Source of the DNA: Hyphomicrobiales bacterium
GTDB taxonomy: Bacteria; Pseudomonadota; Alphaproteobacteria; Rhizobiales; Rhizobiaceae
Assembly: GCA_900466945.1 (NCBI GenBank)
Contig: UBNV01000013.1
Location: forward strand, 1 to 64,000
Reading direction: 5' to 3'
Length of the DNA stretch: 64,000 nt
Part shown: positions 42,673 through 52,348 of the stretch, piece by piece
Position numbering within the stretch: the first letter of the stretch is position 1
Layout: the number at the start of each line of letters is the position of its first letter
Made by a program: the position numbers and the translations under genes
Notes under the pieces: model-generated
Database searches by the model: none
The model's input: the letters and a program-made list of their open reading frames with translations, nothing else
Told to the model about the DNA's origin: nothing

Positions 42673-42993
42673 ATGGATCTGGTACGTGTACCTGCCGGCT
42701 CGCTGGCCGGCAGGTGGGCTGACCTCGACTTGCCGAAGGCGGTCGAGGCGCTAATCGCGCCTGCCGGGGAATGGTCCCGGCCTAGACTGCAGGTCGCCAG
42801 CGATGGTGGCGCGCTGCGCATCATCGGCGATGTCGGGAGCGTGGATGCGTTCGAGACCGTCGTCGCCCTCGCCGAGGTCTATTCCGGACTGCGCGTGGTC
42901 ACCGAACTCACCATTCGCCCGCGCCTGCGGGTCCAGCCATCCCTATGCATGGCAGGCGACCCAGTGATTGAATTCGAAAGGAAGAACCCATGA
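42673..42993 (+). CDS. Hypothetical protein coupled to the DUF992 gene
   Basis: A 106-residue soluble protein starting at ATG 42673, with GGAG about ten bases upstream. It ends in an ATGA overlap with the DUF992 gene, which supports real translation. The segment DLPKAVEALIAPAGEWSRP and a predicted beta-rich middle are visible, but no domain is recognised. Confidence 0.6.
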   Translation: MDLVRVPAGSLAGRWADLDLPKAVEALIAPAGEWSRPRLQVASDGGALRIIGDVGSVDAFETVVALAEVYSGLRVVTELTIRPRLRVQPSLCMAGDPVIEFERKNP

Positions 42994-43496
42994 AGAAACT
43001 CGTGACCTTCACTCTGGCTGCAAGCGTGCTGTCCAGTTCCGTCGTTCTGGCAGCGGACAGCCGCCGCCAGGCATCGGCCGCTCAAGGCGCCGAACCGCAG
43101 CGTGTTGGAACCCTGAGCTGCGAAATCGAGGGCGGCGTCGGTCTGTTGATCACGTCGAGCCGTGCCGTCGATTGCCAGTTCCGCGACGCCGGTGGTGACG
43201 TCGAGCGCTATACGGGTTCGATCGGCCGACTCGGTCTTGATGTCGGCGTCACCGGCAAGACCTATATGAGCTGGATTGTCGTCAACACAGCCGCCAACCG
43301 GCTGGGCGAAGGCGCTCTCGCCGGAAGCTATGTCGGTGCATCGGCCAATGCAGCCTTGGGGGTCGGCCTCGGCGCGAATGCATTGATCGGCGGCAATGCG
43401 AAGAATTTCGGCCTGCAGCCGCTGAGCGCCCAGGCCGGCACCGGTCTCAATCTGGCAGCAGGGGTCACACGCCTGCAGTTGCAGAAGGCAGGTTGA
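42990..43496 (+). CDS. Secreted DUF992-domain protein
   Basis: A 168-residue protein with a signal peptide (about 1-21, ending VVLAADS) and a DUF992 domain: RVGTLSCEIEGGVGLLITSS, VDCQFRDAGGDVERYTGSIG and GKTYMSWIVV. The end is rich in Gly and Ala. DUF992 proteins are common in Rhizobiales, predicted periplasmic, function unknown. It is coupled to the preceding ORF and is followed by a terminator hairpin. Confidence 0.9.
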   Translation: MKKLVTFTLAASVLSSSVVLAADSRRQASAAQGAEPQRVGTLSCEIEGGVGLLITSSRAVDCQFRDAGGDVERYTGSIGRLGLDVGVTGKTYMSWIVVNTAANRLGEGALAGSYVGASANAALGVGLGANALIGGNAKNFGLQPLSAQAGTGLNLAAGVTRLQLQKAG

Positions 43497-43501
43497 TTGC
43501 G

Positions 43502-43528
43502 AAGGGGCGGCGAAAGTCGCCCCTTTCT
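43502..43528 (+). terminator. Terminator after the DUF992 gene
   Basis: AAGGGGCG pairs with CGCCCCTT (8 bp, 8-base loop) followed by TCTT. It lies right after the DUF992 stop and next to the 3' end of the convergent MFS gene. Confidence 0.75.
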
Positions 43529-43532
43529 TACA

Positions 43533-44744
43533 TCAGATGCGTTTCCGAACAGCGGTGTTTTCGACAAGCAGAAGCCCGGCCACGCCTGTGAGGGCAAGTG
43601 CCAGACCCAGCCAGGCGGTTCCGGAATATCCGAGATAATGCGATCCGACCGCGAATGTACCGGCGCTGATCGCGTTGCCTAGGAAGGAGTTGATCGGCAT
43701 GAAGGCTGTCCCGAGACCTGGCCGGGTGGGGAAGAGGTCCTGGAAATAGGTGATCGGCAGGGAAAGCAGCCCTGCCGCTGCGGCCGCCCCCGGCACGGCC
43801 AGCGCATAGAAGTGCCACGGCGCCGTCGCAATGGCGAAGCCCACCATGTGCAGGCCGTAGAGAAGTGCCGAGACGATGATGATCGCCAGCAGGCTGAACC
43901 GTTTCAAAAGCATCGCCGCGATCAGCATGAATGGAATCTCGATCAAAGCGATCAGCGCAGCGATGAAGCCGACATCACGGGTCGAACCGCCAAGCTCCAG
44001 CGTCAGGATCAACGGCCAGATCATCATGGCAAGCCGCGTTGTGCCGGTCACGGCGGCCATCGCGATCATCCGGATCAGCATCTCCAGTCGCACAAGCTCA
44101 CGCAGCGCGTCGAAAAAAGCGGTGCCACTGGTGCCGGCCGACGCTGCCTTGTCCCTTGCAGGTACAAGCAGCAGCAAGGAGCCGATCGCGACCAGAAGCG
44201 TACAGATCGCCGCAGCACCCCATGCCCCGATCATGTTCGCCGACTGCGCAAGGACCAGACCGAGGATCGCCGGCATCACCACCCAAGACGCCGACATGAA
44301 GGAGCGCACGATCGTGTTGACTGCCGCCGCATCTTGAGTGGTTAGCGCGCTGGTCTCGATCCGTGCCGAGGCGAAGAGCAGCGAATGCACGGCCTGGGCG
44401 AAAGGTATGATCAGCGCCGTGGCGACGACGAAGACGGGGATGGTCGCGAAGAGAAAGATCGCGCCGTAGCCGATTGTGCCGGCGAGCGCCAGCAGTGCGA
44501 TCATCCGGCGCCGATCGCCCATGCCGTCAGAGAGAATACCGAGCGAAACGCTGATCGTGACCGTCATGATCGAGGCGACGACCGTCAGCGCGGAATAGGC
44601 CTGGTCACTCATTCCGAGCGCGCCAATGGCCGTGACGCCGAGGTAGGGCAGGGTGGCACCATAGGCGCAGCCCTGCACGAAGATCATGATGGAAAGGATG
44701 ACCAGCTGCGGGCGCGCCGCAATCTGGCTGAAGGATGATGACAT
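43533..44744 (-). CDS. MFS transporter, sugar-efflux (SET)-like
   Basis: A 403-residue inner-membrane protein with about 12 transmembrane helices and a central cytosolic loop (about residues 190-215). The loop 2-3 motif GILSDGMGDRRRM matches the MFS signature. The overall pattern is like sugar efflux transporters of the SetA family, but the substrate cannot be decided. It is convergent with the DUF992 gene and transcribed away from sthA. Confidence 0.85.
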   Translation of the reverse strand: MSSSFSQIAARPQLVILSIMIFVQGCAYGATLPYLGVTAIGALGMSDQAYSALTVVASIMTVTISVSLGILSDGMGDRRRMIALLALAGTIGYGAIFLFATIPVFVVATALIIPFAQAVHSLLFASARIETSALTTQDAAAVNTIVRSFMSASWVVMPAILGLVLAQSANMIGAWGAAAICTLLVAIGSLLLLVPARDKAASAGTSGTAFFDALRELVRLEMLIRMIAMAAVTGTTRLAMMIWPLILTLELGGSTRDVGFIAALIALIEIPFMLIAAMLLKRFSLLAIIIVSALLYGLHMVGFAIATAPWHFYALAVPGAAAAAGLLSLPITYFQDLFPTRPGLGTAFMPINSFLGNAISAGTFAVGSHYLGYSGTAWLGLALALTGVAGLLLVENTAVRKRI

Positions 44745-44837
44745 GGGCGACTCGGGGAGCGGCTGAGAAGGAGCCTGCTTAGCAGGTGATCCGCAGGCCT
44801 CTCCAGTCCGAATTGGCAGGTCCGCTTTAAAGCTTGA

Positions 44838-46262
44838 TCACTCCGCCGCCCGGCGCTCGATCTTCTCGACCTTCAGTTCGCCCATGCGGTTCCAGGCATC
44901 GAGACCTGCAATCTTGTAGGCCTCGGCGAGGGTCGGGTAGTTGAAGGTATTCTCGACGAAATACTCGACGGTCCCCTTCAGGTTAAGCACCGCCTGGCCT
45001 ATATGCACGAGCTCGGTTGCCCCTTCGCCTACGATATGTACGCCGAGCAGACGCCGGGTCTTGAGCGAGAAGATCATCTTCAGCATGCCGCTGTCGAGAC
45101 CCATGATATGGCCCCGCGAGGTCTCGCGGAAATGTGCGATCCCGGCCTCGTAAGGAATGCCGCGCTGGATCACCTCTTCCTCGGTGAGGCCACAGGTTGA
45201 AATCTCGGGCACGGCATAGATGCCATAGGGGAAGAACTGCGGCGGCTCATGCGCGGGGGCTCCAACCGCATGGCGCGCCGCGATCCGGCCCTGTTCCATC
45301 GATGTCGAGGCGAGGGAGGGAAAGCCGACCACGTCACCGGCCGCATAGATTGTGGGAACGGCGGTTTGAAACGTCTCGGGATTTACCTTCAGCCGACCGC
45401 GATTGTCTGCTTCCAGGCCCGCGGCTTCCAGATTGAGCGAATCGACCGCCCCGACGCGGCCAGCGGCGAACAGAACCATTTCAGCGGTCAGCACGCGACC
45501 GTTCTTCAGCGTCACCCGGCACTTGCCGTCGACCTTCTCAACGCCCTCGACCGTCTGTCCGAAGATCAGCTTCATGTTGCGGTCGCGCAACTGATAGGTG
45601 AAGTCCTCGACGATTTCCTTGTCGATGAAGTCGAGCATCGTGTCGCGCGGTTCGACCACCGTAACGACGGTATCGAGCGCCGAGAAGATTGTCGCATATT
45701 CGATGCCGATGACGCCGGCGCCGATGACGATCATCGAGCGCGGCAATTCCTTGATCTCCAGGATTTCGTCGCTGTCGATGACGCTGACGCCATCGAAGGG
45801 AATATGCGACGGCTTGAAGGGACGCGTCCCGACGGCGAGCAGCACCGAGCCCGCCTGGACCTGCAGCACTTCGCCATCTTCTTTCGTCACCTCGATGGTA
45901 TGCGCATCGATGAAGCGGGCCGTGCCCCGCATCTGATTGACGCGATTGCGGGAGAACTGGTGCTCGAGCACTTCGACTTCGTGGTCAAGCGTGATGAGCA
46001 GACGACGGCGCAGGTCGTCGGCGTTGATTTCCTGCTTCACGCGGTAGCTGCGGCCGTAGAAGCCACGTTCGCGCCAGCCCGTGAGGTTCAACGCCGTCTC
46101 ACGCAGCGTCTTCGACGGAATCGTTCCGGTATGAACCGAGACGCCCCCGACGCGCGTGCCTTTCTCGATGACGAGAACCTTCTTTTCCAGCTTGGCCGCC
46201 TGGATCGCCGCACGACGTCCGGCCGGTCCGCTGCCAATCACGACGAAGTCATACTGGTTCAT
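44838..46262 (-). CDS. sthA: Soluble pyridine nucleotide transhydrogenase
   Basis: A 474-residue FAD flavoprotein related to lipoamide dehydrogenase that exchanges electrons between NAD(H) and NADP(H). The FAD-binding motif is VIGSGPAGRRAAIQAAKLEKK; the NAD(P) motif is VIGAGVIGIEYATIFSALD. The redox-active cysteine pair of lipoamide dehydrogenase is absent (GVSVHTGTIPSKTLRE), as expected for the SthA group. The ATG at 46262 has GAGG upstream. Confidence 0.9.
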   Translation of the reverse strand: MNQYDFVVIGSGPAGRRAAIQAAKLEKKVLVIEKGTRVGGVSVHTGTIPSKTLRETALNLTGWRERGFYGRSYRVKQEINADDLRRRLLITLDHEVEVLEHQFSRNRVNQMRGTARFIDAHTIEVTKEDGEVLQVQAGSVLLAVGTRPFKPSHIPFDGVSVIDSDEILEIKELPRSMIVIGAGVIGIEYATIFSALDTVVTVVEPRDTMLDFIDKEIVEDFTYQLRDRNMKLIFGQTVEGVEKVDGKCRVTLKNGRVLTAEMVLFAAGRVGAVDSLNLEAAGLEADNRGRLKVNPETFQTAVPTIYAAGDVVGFPSLASTSMEQGRIAARHAVGAPAHEPPQFFPYGIYAVPEISTCGLTEEEVIQRGIPYEAGIAHFRETSRGHIMGLDSGMLKMIFSLKTRRLLGVHIVGEGATELVHIGQAVLNLKGTVEYFVENTFNYPTLAEAYKIAGLDAWNRMGELKVEKIERRAAE

Positions 46263-46522
46263 GAGGTGCCTCTGATTCGCCTGCCGCCATGCTGCAGTGC
46301 ACATTATCAAGAAGCAGTATGACAGGGCAACGTCACCGTTTCGTTATCACCGACGGCCAGACAGGCGACGACAGCCGCTCACAGTGCCCGGCTGCGAGTG
46401 CGGTCGCGTATGTCGGTCGCCAGCCCAAGACTGGCGGGCCGCCTTGAACCGTTTTCCGGCGCAAATTAAGTGGCTTACCTCAAATGAATGAAGGCGATGA
46501 ACCGGTTTGATTATTCTGTCTG

Positions 46523-46535
46523 CGTGCATTGCACG
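46523..46535. promoter_or_regulatory. Palindrome in the sthA-acyltransferase region
   Basis: CGTGCA-T-TGCACG is a perfect 13-base palindrome 31 bases before the acyltransferase start. It is a candidate operator. The remaining 46263-46566 region shows nothing else recognisable. Confidence 0.35.
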
Positions 46536-46566
46536 TTAAACTTGGCTTTTGGTTGTGGAGTTTGCC

Positions 46567-47715
46567 GTGCACGAAATAATGAAAAATTCTGTTTCGGTTG
46601 GTGTGCGGGACTATCGTTCGGATATAGACGGTTTGCGCGCGCTCGCTGTGGTGGCGGTCATCGTCTTTCATTATTTCCCCACCTGGCTGCCGGGCGGTCT
46701 GGTTGGGGTCGACATTTTCTTTGTGATCTCCGGCTATCTGATCAGCGGCCATATCGTGCAGCAGATGCGGGCAGATCGATTTTCCCTTCTTGATTTCTAT
46801 GGCCGCCGCGTTCGCCGTATCTTCCCCGCGCTGATCGTTGTCCTTGTCGCCAGTCTTTGCTTTGGCTGGATGGTTATGTCCGTCGATGCCTTCGGACTGC
46901 TCGGCAAACATGTTGCAGGCGGGGCCGACTTTGTTGCCAATCTCGTGCTGTGGACCGAGCGTGGCATCAGGGTCGGCGAAAGCAATTTCGATCCTATGCT
47001 GCATCTCTGGTCCCTTGGCGTCGAAGAGCAGTTCTACATCCTCTGGCCGCTCGTGGCCTGGTTTGCCTGGCGACGGGGCCTGAATGTCCTGGCCACGATC
47101 GCGACAGTTGCGCTGCTGTCGATGATTGCCAATTTGGTGATCGTCAACATCGACCGGGTTTCCGCGTTTTATCTGCCGGTCAGCCGCTTCTGGGAGCTTC
47201 TGGCGGGTGCGGCTCTGGTCGAGATAGAGCGGCAGTATGGAAACATGCCGAGTTCACTTGCGCCTTACGCAGCTGGCACGGGCATAATCTTGCTCGGGTT
47301 GAGCTTCGCCCTGATTCGAGTCGAACAGATGTTCCCCGGCGTGATCGCACTCGTGCCCGTCATTGGCGCAGTCCTGGTCATTGCCTCCGGACGGGACATA
47401 GCCTTGAAGAAATTGGTGTTCAGCAATCGCCTCGCCATTGCCATTGGCTTGATCAGCTATCCGCTCTATCTCTGGCACTGGCCGCTGGTGTCGTTCGGCT
47501 ATCTTCTTGAAGGAGGCACGCCCGGAAAAGGCATTCGCATCGCGTTGATCGCGCTCGCCTTTCTGCTGGCGACATTGACCTACTTCCTGATCGAGAAGCC
47601 GATTCGCTTCGGGGCCTTCAAGCGGTCGCAGGTGGCATTGCCGCTCTGCGCCGCCTTGGCAATCATCGGCCTGTGCGGCATCGGCATTTATGTCTGGGCG
47701 GGGTTCCCTGCCTAG
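46567..47715 (+). CDS. Acyltransferase-3 family membrane protein
   Basis: A 382-residue OafA/YrhL-like O-acyltransferase with about ten to eleven membrane helices. The N-terminal YRSDIDGLRALAVVAVIVFH carries the catalytic histidine region, followed by VGVDIFFVISGYLISG, FYGRRVRRIFPALIV and HLWSLGVEEQFYILWP. Such enzymes acetylate cell-surface glycans. It ends right after the last helix; long members add a periplasmic SGNH domain that is absent here. The GTG at 46567 is preferred because GGAG lies six bases upstream; ATG 46579 is the alternative. Confidence 0.88.
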   Translation: MHEIMKNSVSVGVRDYRSDIDGLRALAVVAVIVFHYFPTWLPGGLVGVDIFFVISGYLISGHIVQQMRADRFSLLDFYGRRVRRIFPALIVVLVASLCFGWMVMSVDAFGLLGKHVAGGADFVANLVLWTERGIRVGESNFDPMLHLWSLGVEEQFYILWPLVAWFAWRRGLNVLATIATVALLSMIANLVIVNIDRVSAFYLPVSRFWELLAGAALVEIERQYGNMPSSLAPYAAGTGIILLGLSFALIRVEQMFPGVIALVPVIGAVLVIASGRDIALKKLVFSNRLAIAIGLISYPLYLWHWPLVSFGYLLEGGTPGKGIRIALIALAFLLATLTYFLIEKPIRFGAFKRSQVALPLCAALAIIGLCGIGIYVWAGFPA

Positions 47716-47766
47716 TCCGCTTTCGTGCTCCAAACCGGAGGATGGATCGCGCGTGCAGTCCGGGCC

Positions 47767-48633
47767 TCAGATCAGCCTCAGGCCCTTGAGGCTGGCATGT
47801 CCGTCTTTCCCGATGATGATGTGGTCGTGCACCGTGATGCCGAGAGGCTTGGCGGTCTCGACGATCGTCCGGGTCATGTCGATATCGGCGCGCGACGGTG
47901 TCGGGTCGCCACTCGGGTGGTTGTGGACGAGTATGATGGCTGTTGCCGAAAGTTCCAGTGCCCGCTTCACCACTTCGCGCGGATAGACAGGCGTATGGTC
48001 CACGGTGCCGCGCCCCTGGATCTCGTCGGCAATAAGGACGTTGCGTTTGTCGAGGAAGAGGATGCGGAACTGCTCCGTGGTCTCATAGGCCATGGCGGCA
48101 TGGCAGTAGTCGATTACCGCCGACCACGAGGACAGGACCTGCTTCTCGCGCAATTCGCTCTTCAGCATGCGCTGGGCGACGTTTGCGATCAGTTTCAGGT
48201 CGAGCGCGACCGTTTCCCCTACGCCCTTGACTTCCTGCAGCAGCGCCGACGGCGCCCCAAGCACGCCTGCAAGCGTATGGAAACGGGCGAGAAGCGCCTT
48301 CGCGATCGGCTTCGTGTCGCGGCGTGGGATGAGGCGAAACAGTAGGAGTTCGAGGATTTCATAGTCGGCCAACGCCGCCTCTCCACCGTCCCGAAAGCGG
48401 CTGCGCAGCCTCTCGCGGTGGCCAAGATAGTGGGCCTCCGGCTGCAATGTGGCCCGGGTGGAGGCAGCCTTGGCAAGGTTCGTTTCCCGCGTCGGCTGGT
48501 CGGCGAAAAAGCGTCTCTCGTCGGTGCCGTCGTCCGACATGGCATCGGTGCCCCCAAAAAGATCAGTGCTGTCGGCTATCGCCTGGCCATCGCGGCGCGG
48601 TGGTTCGTCGGAGAACGGAAGCTTGCTCGTCAT
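47767..48633 (-). CDS. radC: RadC-family JAB/MPN protein
   Basis: A 288-residue RadC (UPF0758) protein: an N-terminal extension of about 65 charged residues, a helix-hairpin-helix region (about 75-150; [23 protein letters not shown]) and the C-terminal JAB metalloprotease-like domain with the Zn motif [14 protein letters not shown]. Despite its name it has no proven repair role. The ATG at 48633 is chosen as the likely start. It is not within an integrative element here. Confidence 0.93.
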   Translation of the reverse strand: MTSKLPFSDEPPRRDGQAIADSTDLFGGTDAMSDDGTDERRFFADQPTRETNLAKAASTRATLQPEAHYLGHRERLRSRFRDGGEAALADYEILELLLFRLIPRRDTKPIAKALLARFHTLAGVLGAPSALLQEVKGVGETVALDLKLIANVAQRMLKSELREKQVLSSWSAVIDYCHAAMAYETTEQFRILFLDKRNVLIADEIQGRGTVDHTPVYPREVVKRALELSATAIILVHNHPSGDPTPSRADIDMTRTIVETAKPLGITVHDHIIIGKDGHASLKGLRLI

Positions 48634-48750
48634 GCCACCCCAATCCTGACCATCATGGTCGAGCGGCCCTCCGGCCGCGTGAATATAGTGACATGACTGC
48701 CGCTGCACGCAAGTTGAAGTTGCGTGAAGATGCGCGGGCGCTATCGAGCG

Positions 48751-49575
48751 TCAGCCGAGACCCGGGCGATCCAGGCCAGCAGGCGAAAGCGTGAAAATCT
48801 CGCATCCCTCGGAGGTGACACCGACGGTGTGTTCGTACTGCGCTGTCAGAGAACGATCGCGGGTGACGGCGGTCCAGCCGTCGGAAAGCACCTTCACATG
48901 CGGCTTGCCGAGATTGATCATCGGCTCGATCGTGAAGATCATGCCTTCGCGTAGTTCCGGACCTTCATTGGCCTTGCCGTAATGCAGGATGTTTGGGCTG
49001 TCGTGGAAGAGACGTCCGACGCCATGGCCACAGAAGTCGCGCACCACGGTACAGCGTTCGGCTTCCGCGTAGTTTTGGATCGCTTCGCCGATGGCGCCGG
49101 TGCGGGCACCCGGACGCACCGCGCCGATTCCACGCATCAGGCATTCATAGGTGACTTCCATCAGGCGCTCGGCGGCCCGCTTGATATTGCCGACGGGATA
49201 CATCCGGCTCGAATCCCCATGCCAGCCGTCGAGCAGGAAGGTGACGTCGATATTGACGATGTCGCCGTCCCGCAGCGGCTTGTCATCGGGCATGCCGTGA
49301 CAGACGACATGATTGATCGATGTGCAGACGGAATATTTGTAGCCGCGATAGTTCAGGGTCGCAGGCAGGGCGCCGTGCTCGGCCCCGAATTCGAAGACGA
49401 ACCGGTCGATGGCCGCCGTCGTGACGCCGGGCTTCACCATCGGCACAAGGGCATCAAGGCAGCGGGCGGTCAATTGGCAGGCGCGACGCATGCCTTCGAA
49501 GTCTTCCGCGCCGTAAAGCCGGATTGCACCGGTGTTTTTGAGCGGCGCCGACGCAGCGTCTATATAGGTGACCAT
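48751..49575 (-). CDS. map: Type I methionine aminopeptidase
   Basis: A 274-residue metalloenzyme removing N-terminal Met. Metal ligands are visible in NIDVTFLLDGWHGDSS (two Asp), FCGHGVGRLFHD (His), FTIEPMINLG (Glu) and QYEHTVGV (adjacent Glu-His). The ATG at 49575 gives the usual rhizobial N-terminus; an in-frame ATG at 49620, in an ATGA overlap with sfsA, would add 15 residues. It is co-transcribed with sfsA. Confidence 0.96.
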   Translation of the reverse strand: MVTYIDAASAPLKNTGAIRLYGAEDFEGMRRACQLTARCLDALVPMVKPGVTTAAIDRFVFEFGAEHGALPATLNYRGYKYSVCTSINHVVCHGMPDDKPLRDGDIVNIDVTFLLDGWHGDSSRMYPVGNIKRAAERLMEVTYECLMRGIGAVRPGARTGAIGEAIQNYAEAERCTVVRDFCGHGVGRLFHDSPNILHYGKANEGPELREGMIFTIEPMINLGKPHVKVLSDGWTAVTRDRSLTAQYEHTVGVTSEGCEIFTLSPAGLDRPGLG

Positions 49576-49616
49576 AGGGGTAGCTTTCGGAAATTCTAAT
49601 CCAGGATCTTGCCCGT

Positions 49617-50336
49617 TCATAACCGACCGAGCCCGTCTTCGTCTATCGGGATGAGGCTTTCTGGCACGATTTTGACCGGATCGAGGTGACAACGAACCGC
49701 ATAAGCCTCGACCCCGCGGGCAATGGCGCGAGCGAAGGCCCGGCCATAGCCGGGATCGAGATCGGCACAAATCTTCAGGCGGTCGCAGTCGGCGCGCTGG
49801 ATGACGAAGAGCATAGCCGCCCGTTTGCCTGTTTCGACAAGGTCGCCCAGCTCGTCGAGATGTTTGGCGCCACGTGTCGTGACGCTGTCCGGGAATTCGG
49901 CGACACCGATATGGCGGATGAAATGAACGTTCTTCACTTCGACATGTACGCTGCCTTTGGCCTCGTCGGCCAGCAGGATGTCGATCCTGGAGTTGCGACC
50001 GTAGCGCTGCTCACGCTTGAGCGTCGCGAAATCGGCAAGCGGCGGCACGAGACCCGCGAGGATTGCCTCTTCCGCGAGCCGATTGGGCAGCGCCGTGTTC
50101 ACACCGACCACAGTTCCTTCCGCCTCGACCAGTTCCAGCGCATGAGCATATTTCCGCGTCGCCGCATCGTGGCGTGAAAGCCAGATTCGCGATCCCGGTT
50201 CGGTAAGGCCGCGCATTGAGCCTGTATTGGGGCAGAATCCGGTAATTTCCGTTCCATCGTCCAGCAGCGCGTCGAAGAGGAAGCGCTTGTAGCGGCGCAC
50301 GAGCCGCGCGGGGAGGAGTGGCTGGGAAAAGATCAT
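49617..50336 (-). CDS. sfsA: SfsA protein
   Basis: A 239-residue SfsA (sugar fermentation stimulation) protein with an N-terminal OB-like region ([28 protein letters not shown]) and a C-terminal nuclease-like fold containing [22 protein letters not shown] and [16 protein letters not shown]. It has been called a DNA-binding regulator, but the fold suggests a PD-(D/E)XK-type nuclease. Its stop overlaps the region of the map start. Confidence 0.94.
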   Translation of the reverse strand: MIFSQPLLPARLVRRYKRFLFDALLDDGTEITGFCPNTGSMRGLTEPGSRIWLSRHDAATRKYAHALELVEAEGTVVGVNTALPNRLAEEAILAGLVPPLADFATLKREQRYGRNSRIDILLADEAKGSVHVEVKNVHFIRHIGVAEFPDSVTTRGAKHLDELGDLVETGKRAAMLFVIQRADCDRLKICADLDPGYGRAFARAIARGVEAYAVRCHLDPVKIVPESLIPIDEDGLGRL

Positions 50337-50357
50337 GCGGCGAGGGGTTCGGCCCGT

Positions 50358-52190
50358 TCACACACGGGCGAGCACGTTTCGCCCGGGCGCGTCGGCAATC
50401 GCATTCAACGCATCACCACCCGGCTTGCGTGAGGGTACACGTTCGTCGTCGAGCTTTTCCACCCAAATCTGCCAGTGCGGCCACCATGAGCCTGAGGTCT
50501 CCTTGGCATTGGCCATCCAGTCCTCGTAACTGCCGGCAACCTTGCCATTGGTCCAGAACTGGTACTTCTGCTTGTCCGGCGGATTGACCACGCCCGCGAT
50601 ATGGCCCGAGCCTGAAACGACGAAGTCGACGGGTCCGCCGAACAGGCTGCTGCCGATGAAGACGGATTTCGCCGGTGCGATGTGGTCTTCCTTGGTCGCC
50701 AGATTGTAGATCGGGATCGTTACGTCCTTCAGCGACAGCGTCTTTCCCGCCAGCTGCATCTTGCCCTGGCTCAGCGTGTTGTTGAGGTAGCAGTTGCGCA
50801 GATAGAAGGAGTGATTGGCCGCCGCCATCCGAGTCGAATCGGAATTCCAGTAGAGCAGATCGAAGGGCATGGGATCCTGGCCCTTCAGGTAATTGTTGAC
50901 GAAATACGGCCAGATCAGCTCGGAGGCGCGCAGCATGTTAAAGGCCGCCGCCATTTTCGAGCCGTCGAGATAGCCCGTCGACTTCATCCGCTCTTCGAGG
51001 TCTGACAGCTGCTCTTCATCGACGAACACCTTGAGGTCGCCGGCATAGGTGAAATCCACCTGCGTCGTGAACAGTGTGGCGCTGGCGATCCGCTTGTTCT
51101 TTTCCTGCGCATGCAAGGCGAGGGCGGCCGCAAGCAGCGTTCCGCCGACACAATAGCCGATCGCGTTTACTTCTTTCTCGCCGGTCGCCTTTTCCACCGT
51201 GTCGAGCGCGAAATCGACACCCTCTCGGATATAGGCCTCCCAGCCCTTGTCCGCGTGGCGCTCGTCCGGGTTCACCCAGGAAATGACGAAGACCGTATGG
51301 CCCTGATCAACGCACCACTTGATGAAGCTTTTCTGCGGATTGAGATCCAGAATATAGAACTTGTTGATCCAGGGCGGGCAGATGAGTAGAGGGCGCTTCA
51401 GCACGGTCTCGGTCGACGCGTCGTACTGGATCACTTCGCAGACGTCGCTCTGGGCAATCACCTTCCCCGGCGTGATCGCCATATTCTCGCCGACGGCGAA
51501 CTTGCTCGTGTCGGTCTGGCGGATTCTGAGATCCCCGCCGCCGGCGGCAATGTCTTCGGCCAGCATCTGCATGCCCTTGACGAGGTTCGCTCCGCTGCTC
51601 TGCACGGTCTCACGGTAAAGCTGCGGGTTGGTCGCGACGAAATTGGCAGGCGACAGGGCAGCCGTGATCTGCCGCATGTAGAAGTTCGCCTTGTGGCGTG
51701 TGTGCTCGTCGAGCCCGCCGGCATCATTGACCATCTTCTCTGCCCATTGCGACAGAACGAGATAGGTCTGGCGCAGGAAGTCGAAGAAGGGATTGCGCTC
51801 CCAGTCCTCGTCGGAAAAGCGCTTGTCCTTGGGCAGCGGATCGGCGAGCGGCTGTTCCGGCGTGGCGAATCGCGCCAGTGACCGGCTCCATACCCCGAAG
51901 ACCGCATTGAGGAGATGGGTCTGCGCTTCGAGCGTCCGTTTCGGGTCGGACATCCAGTATTCCGCCACCTTTCCCATGATCTTCACGAGTTCGGCGACAG
52001 GCTCGGGGACGGAGTCGACGAGTTCCCCGGTTTCGCGGGGCTTCAGCCACATGGAAGCAGCCTTGCCGAGGTTTTCCAGCGCCTTGGCAGCGTTGACGGC
52101 AAGCGCCTGCGGATCCTTGATGATATAGGGCTCGATCAGTTTCGGATCGAACGCGGCACTCGCTTCGGCTTCTTCCCGCGTCCTGTCCAT
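50358..52190 (-). CDS. phaC: Class I polyhydroxyalkanoate synthase
   Basis: A 610-residue PHA synthase that polymerises (R)-3-hydroxyacyl-CoA into storage granules. The lipase-like box is GYCVGG with catalytic Cys at residue 347. ICPPWINKFYILDLNPQKS and the downstream ATKEDHIAPAKS (Asp) and GSGHIAGVVNPP (His) segments complete the triad region. The length and lack of a phaE partner fit class I. It is transcribed alone, divergent from the 52349 lipoprotein. Confidence 0.96.
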   Translation of the reverse strand: MDRTREEAEASAAFDPKLIEPYIIKDPQALAVNAAKALENLGKAASMWLKPRETGELVDSVPEPVAELVKIMGKVAEYWMSDPKRTLEAQTHLLNAVFGVWSRSLARFATPEQPLADPLPKDKRFSDEDWERNPFFDFLRQTYLVLSQWAEKMVNDAGGLDEHTRHKANFYMRQITAALSPANFVATNPQLYRETVQSSGANLVKGMQMLAEDIAAGGGDLRIRQTDTSKFAVGENMAITPGKVIAQSDVCEVIQYDASTETVLKRPLLICPPWINKFYILDLNPQKSFIKWCVDQGHTVFVISWVNPDERHADKGWEAYIREGVDFALDTVEKATGEKEVNAIGYCVGGTLLAAALALHAQEKNKRIASATLFTTQVDFTYAGDLKVFVDEEQLSDLEERMKSTGYLDGSKMAAAFNMLRASELIWPYFVNNYLKGQDPMPFDLLYWNSDSTRMAAANHSFYLRNCYLNNTLSQGKMQLAGKTLSLKDVTIPIYNLATKEDHIAPAKSVFIGSSLFGGPVDFVVSGSGHIAGVVNPPDKQKYQFWTNGKVAGSYEDWMANAKETSGSWWPHWQIWVEKLDDERVPSRKPGGDALNAIADAPGRNVLARV

Positions 52191-52348
52191 GCCGTCCTCC
52201 CCAGGATTGTTCTGGCGTCTTTTGTGTTTGCCTATCCTGCATGAAAACGACTACAAGTTCCAGCGATTGGCGCATAGTCTTTCGATGAGGATCGACGGTT
52301 GCGCCCTTGAGGAATGTCAGTTTGCCGCGTGAGCGGACGGTCGGGGCC

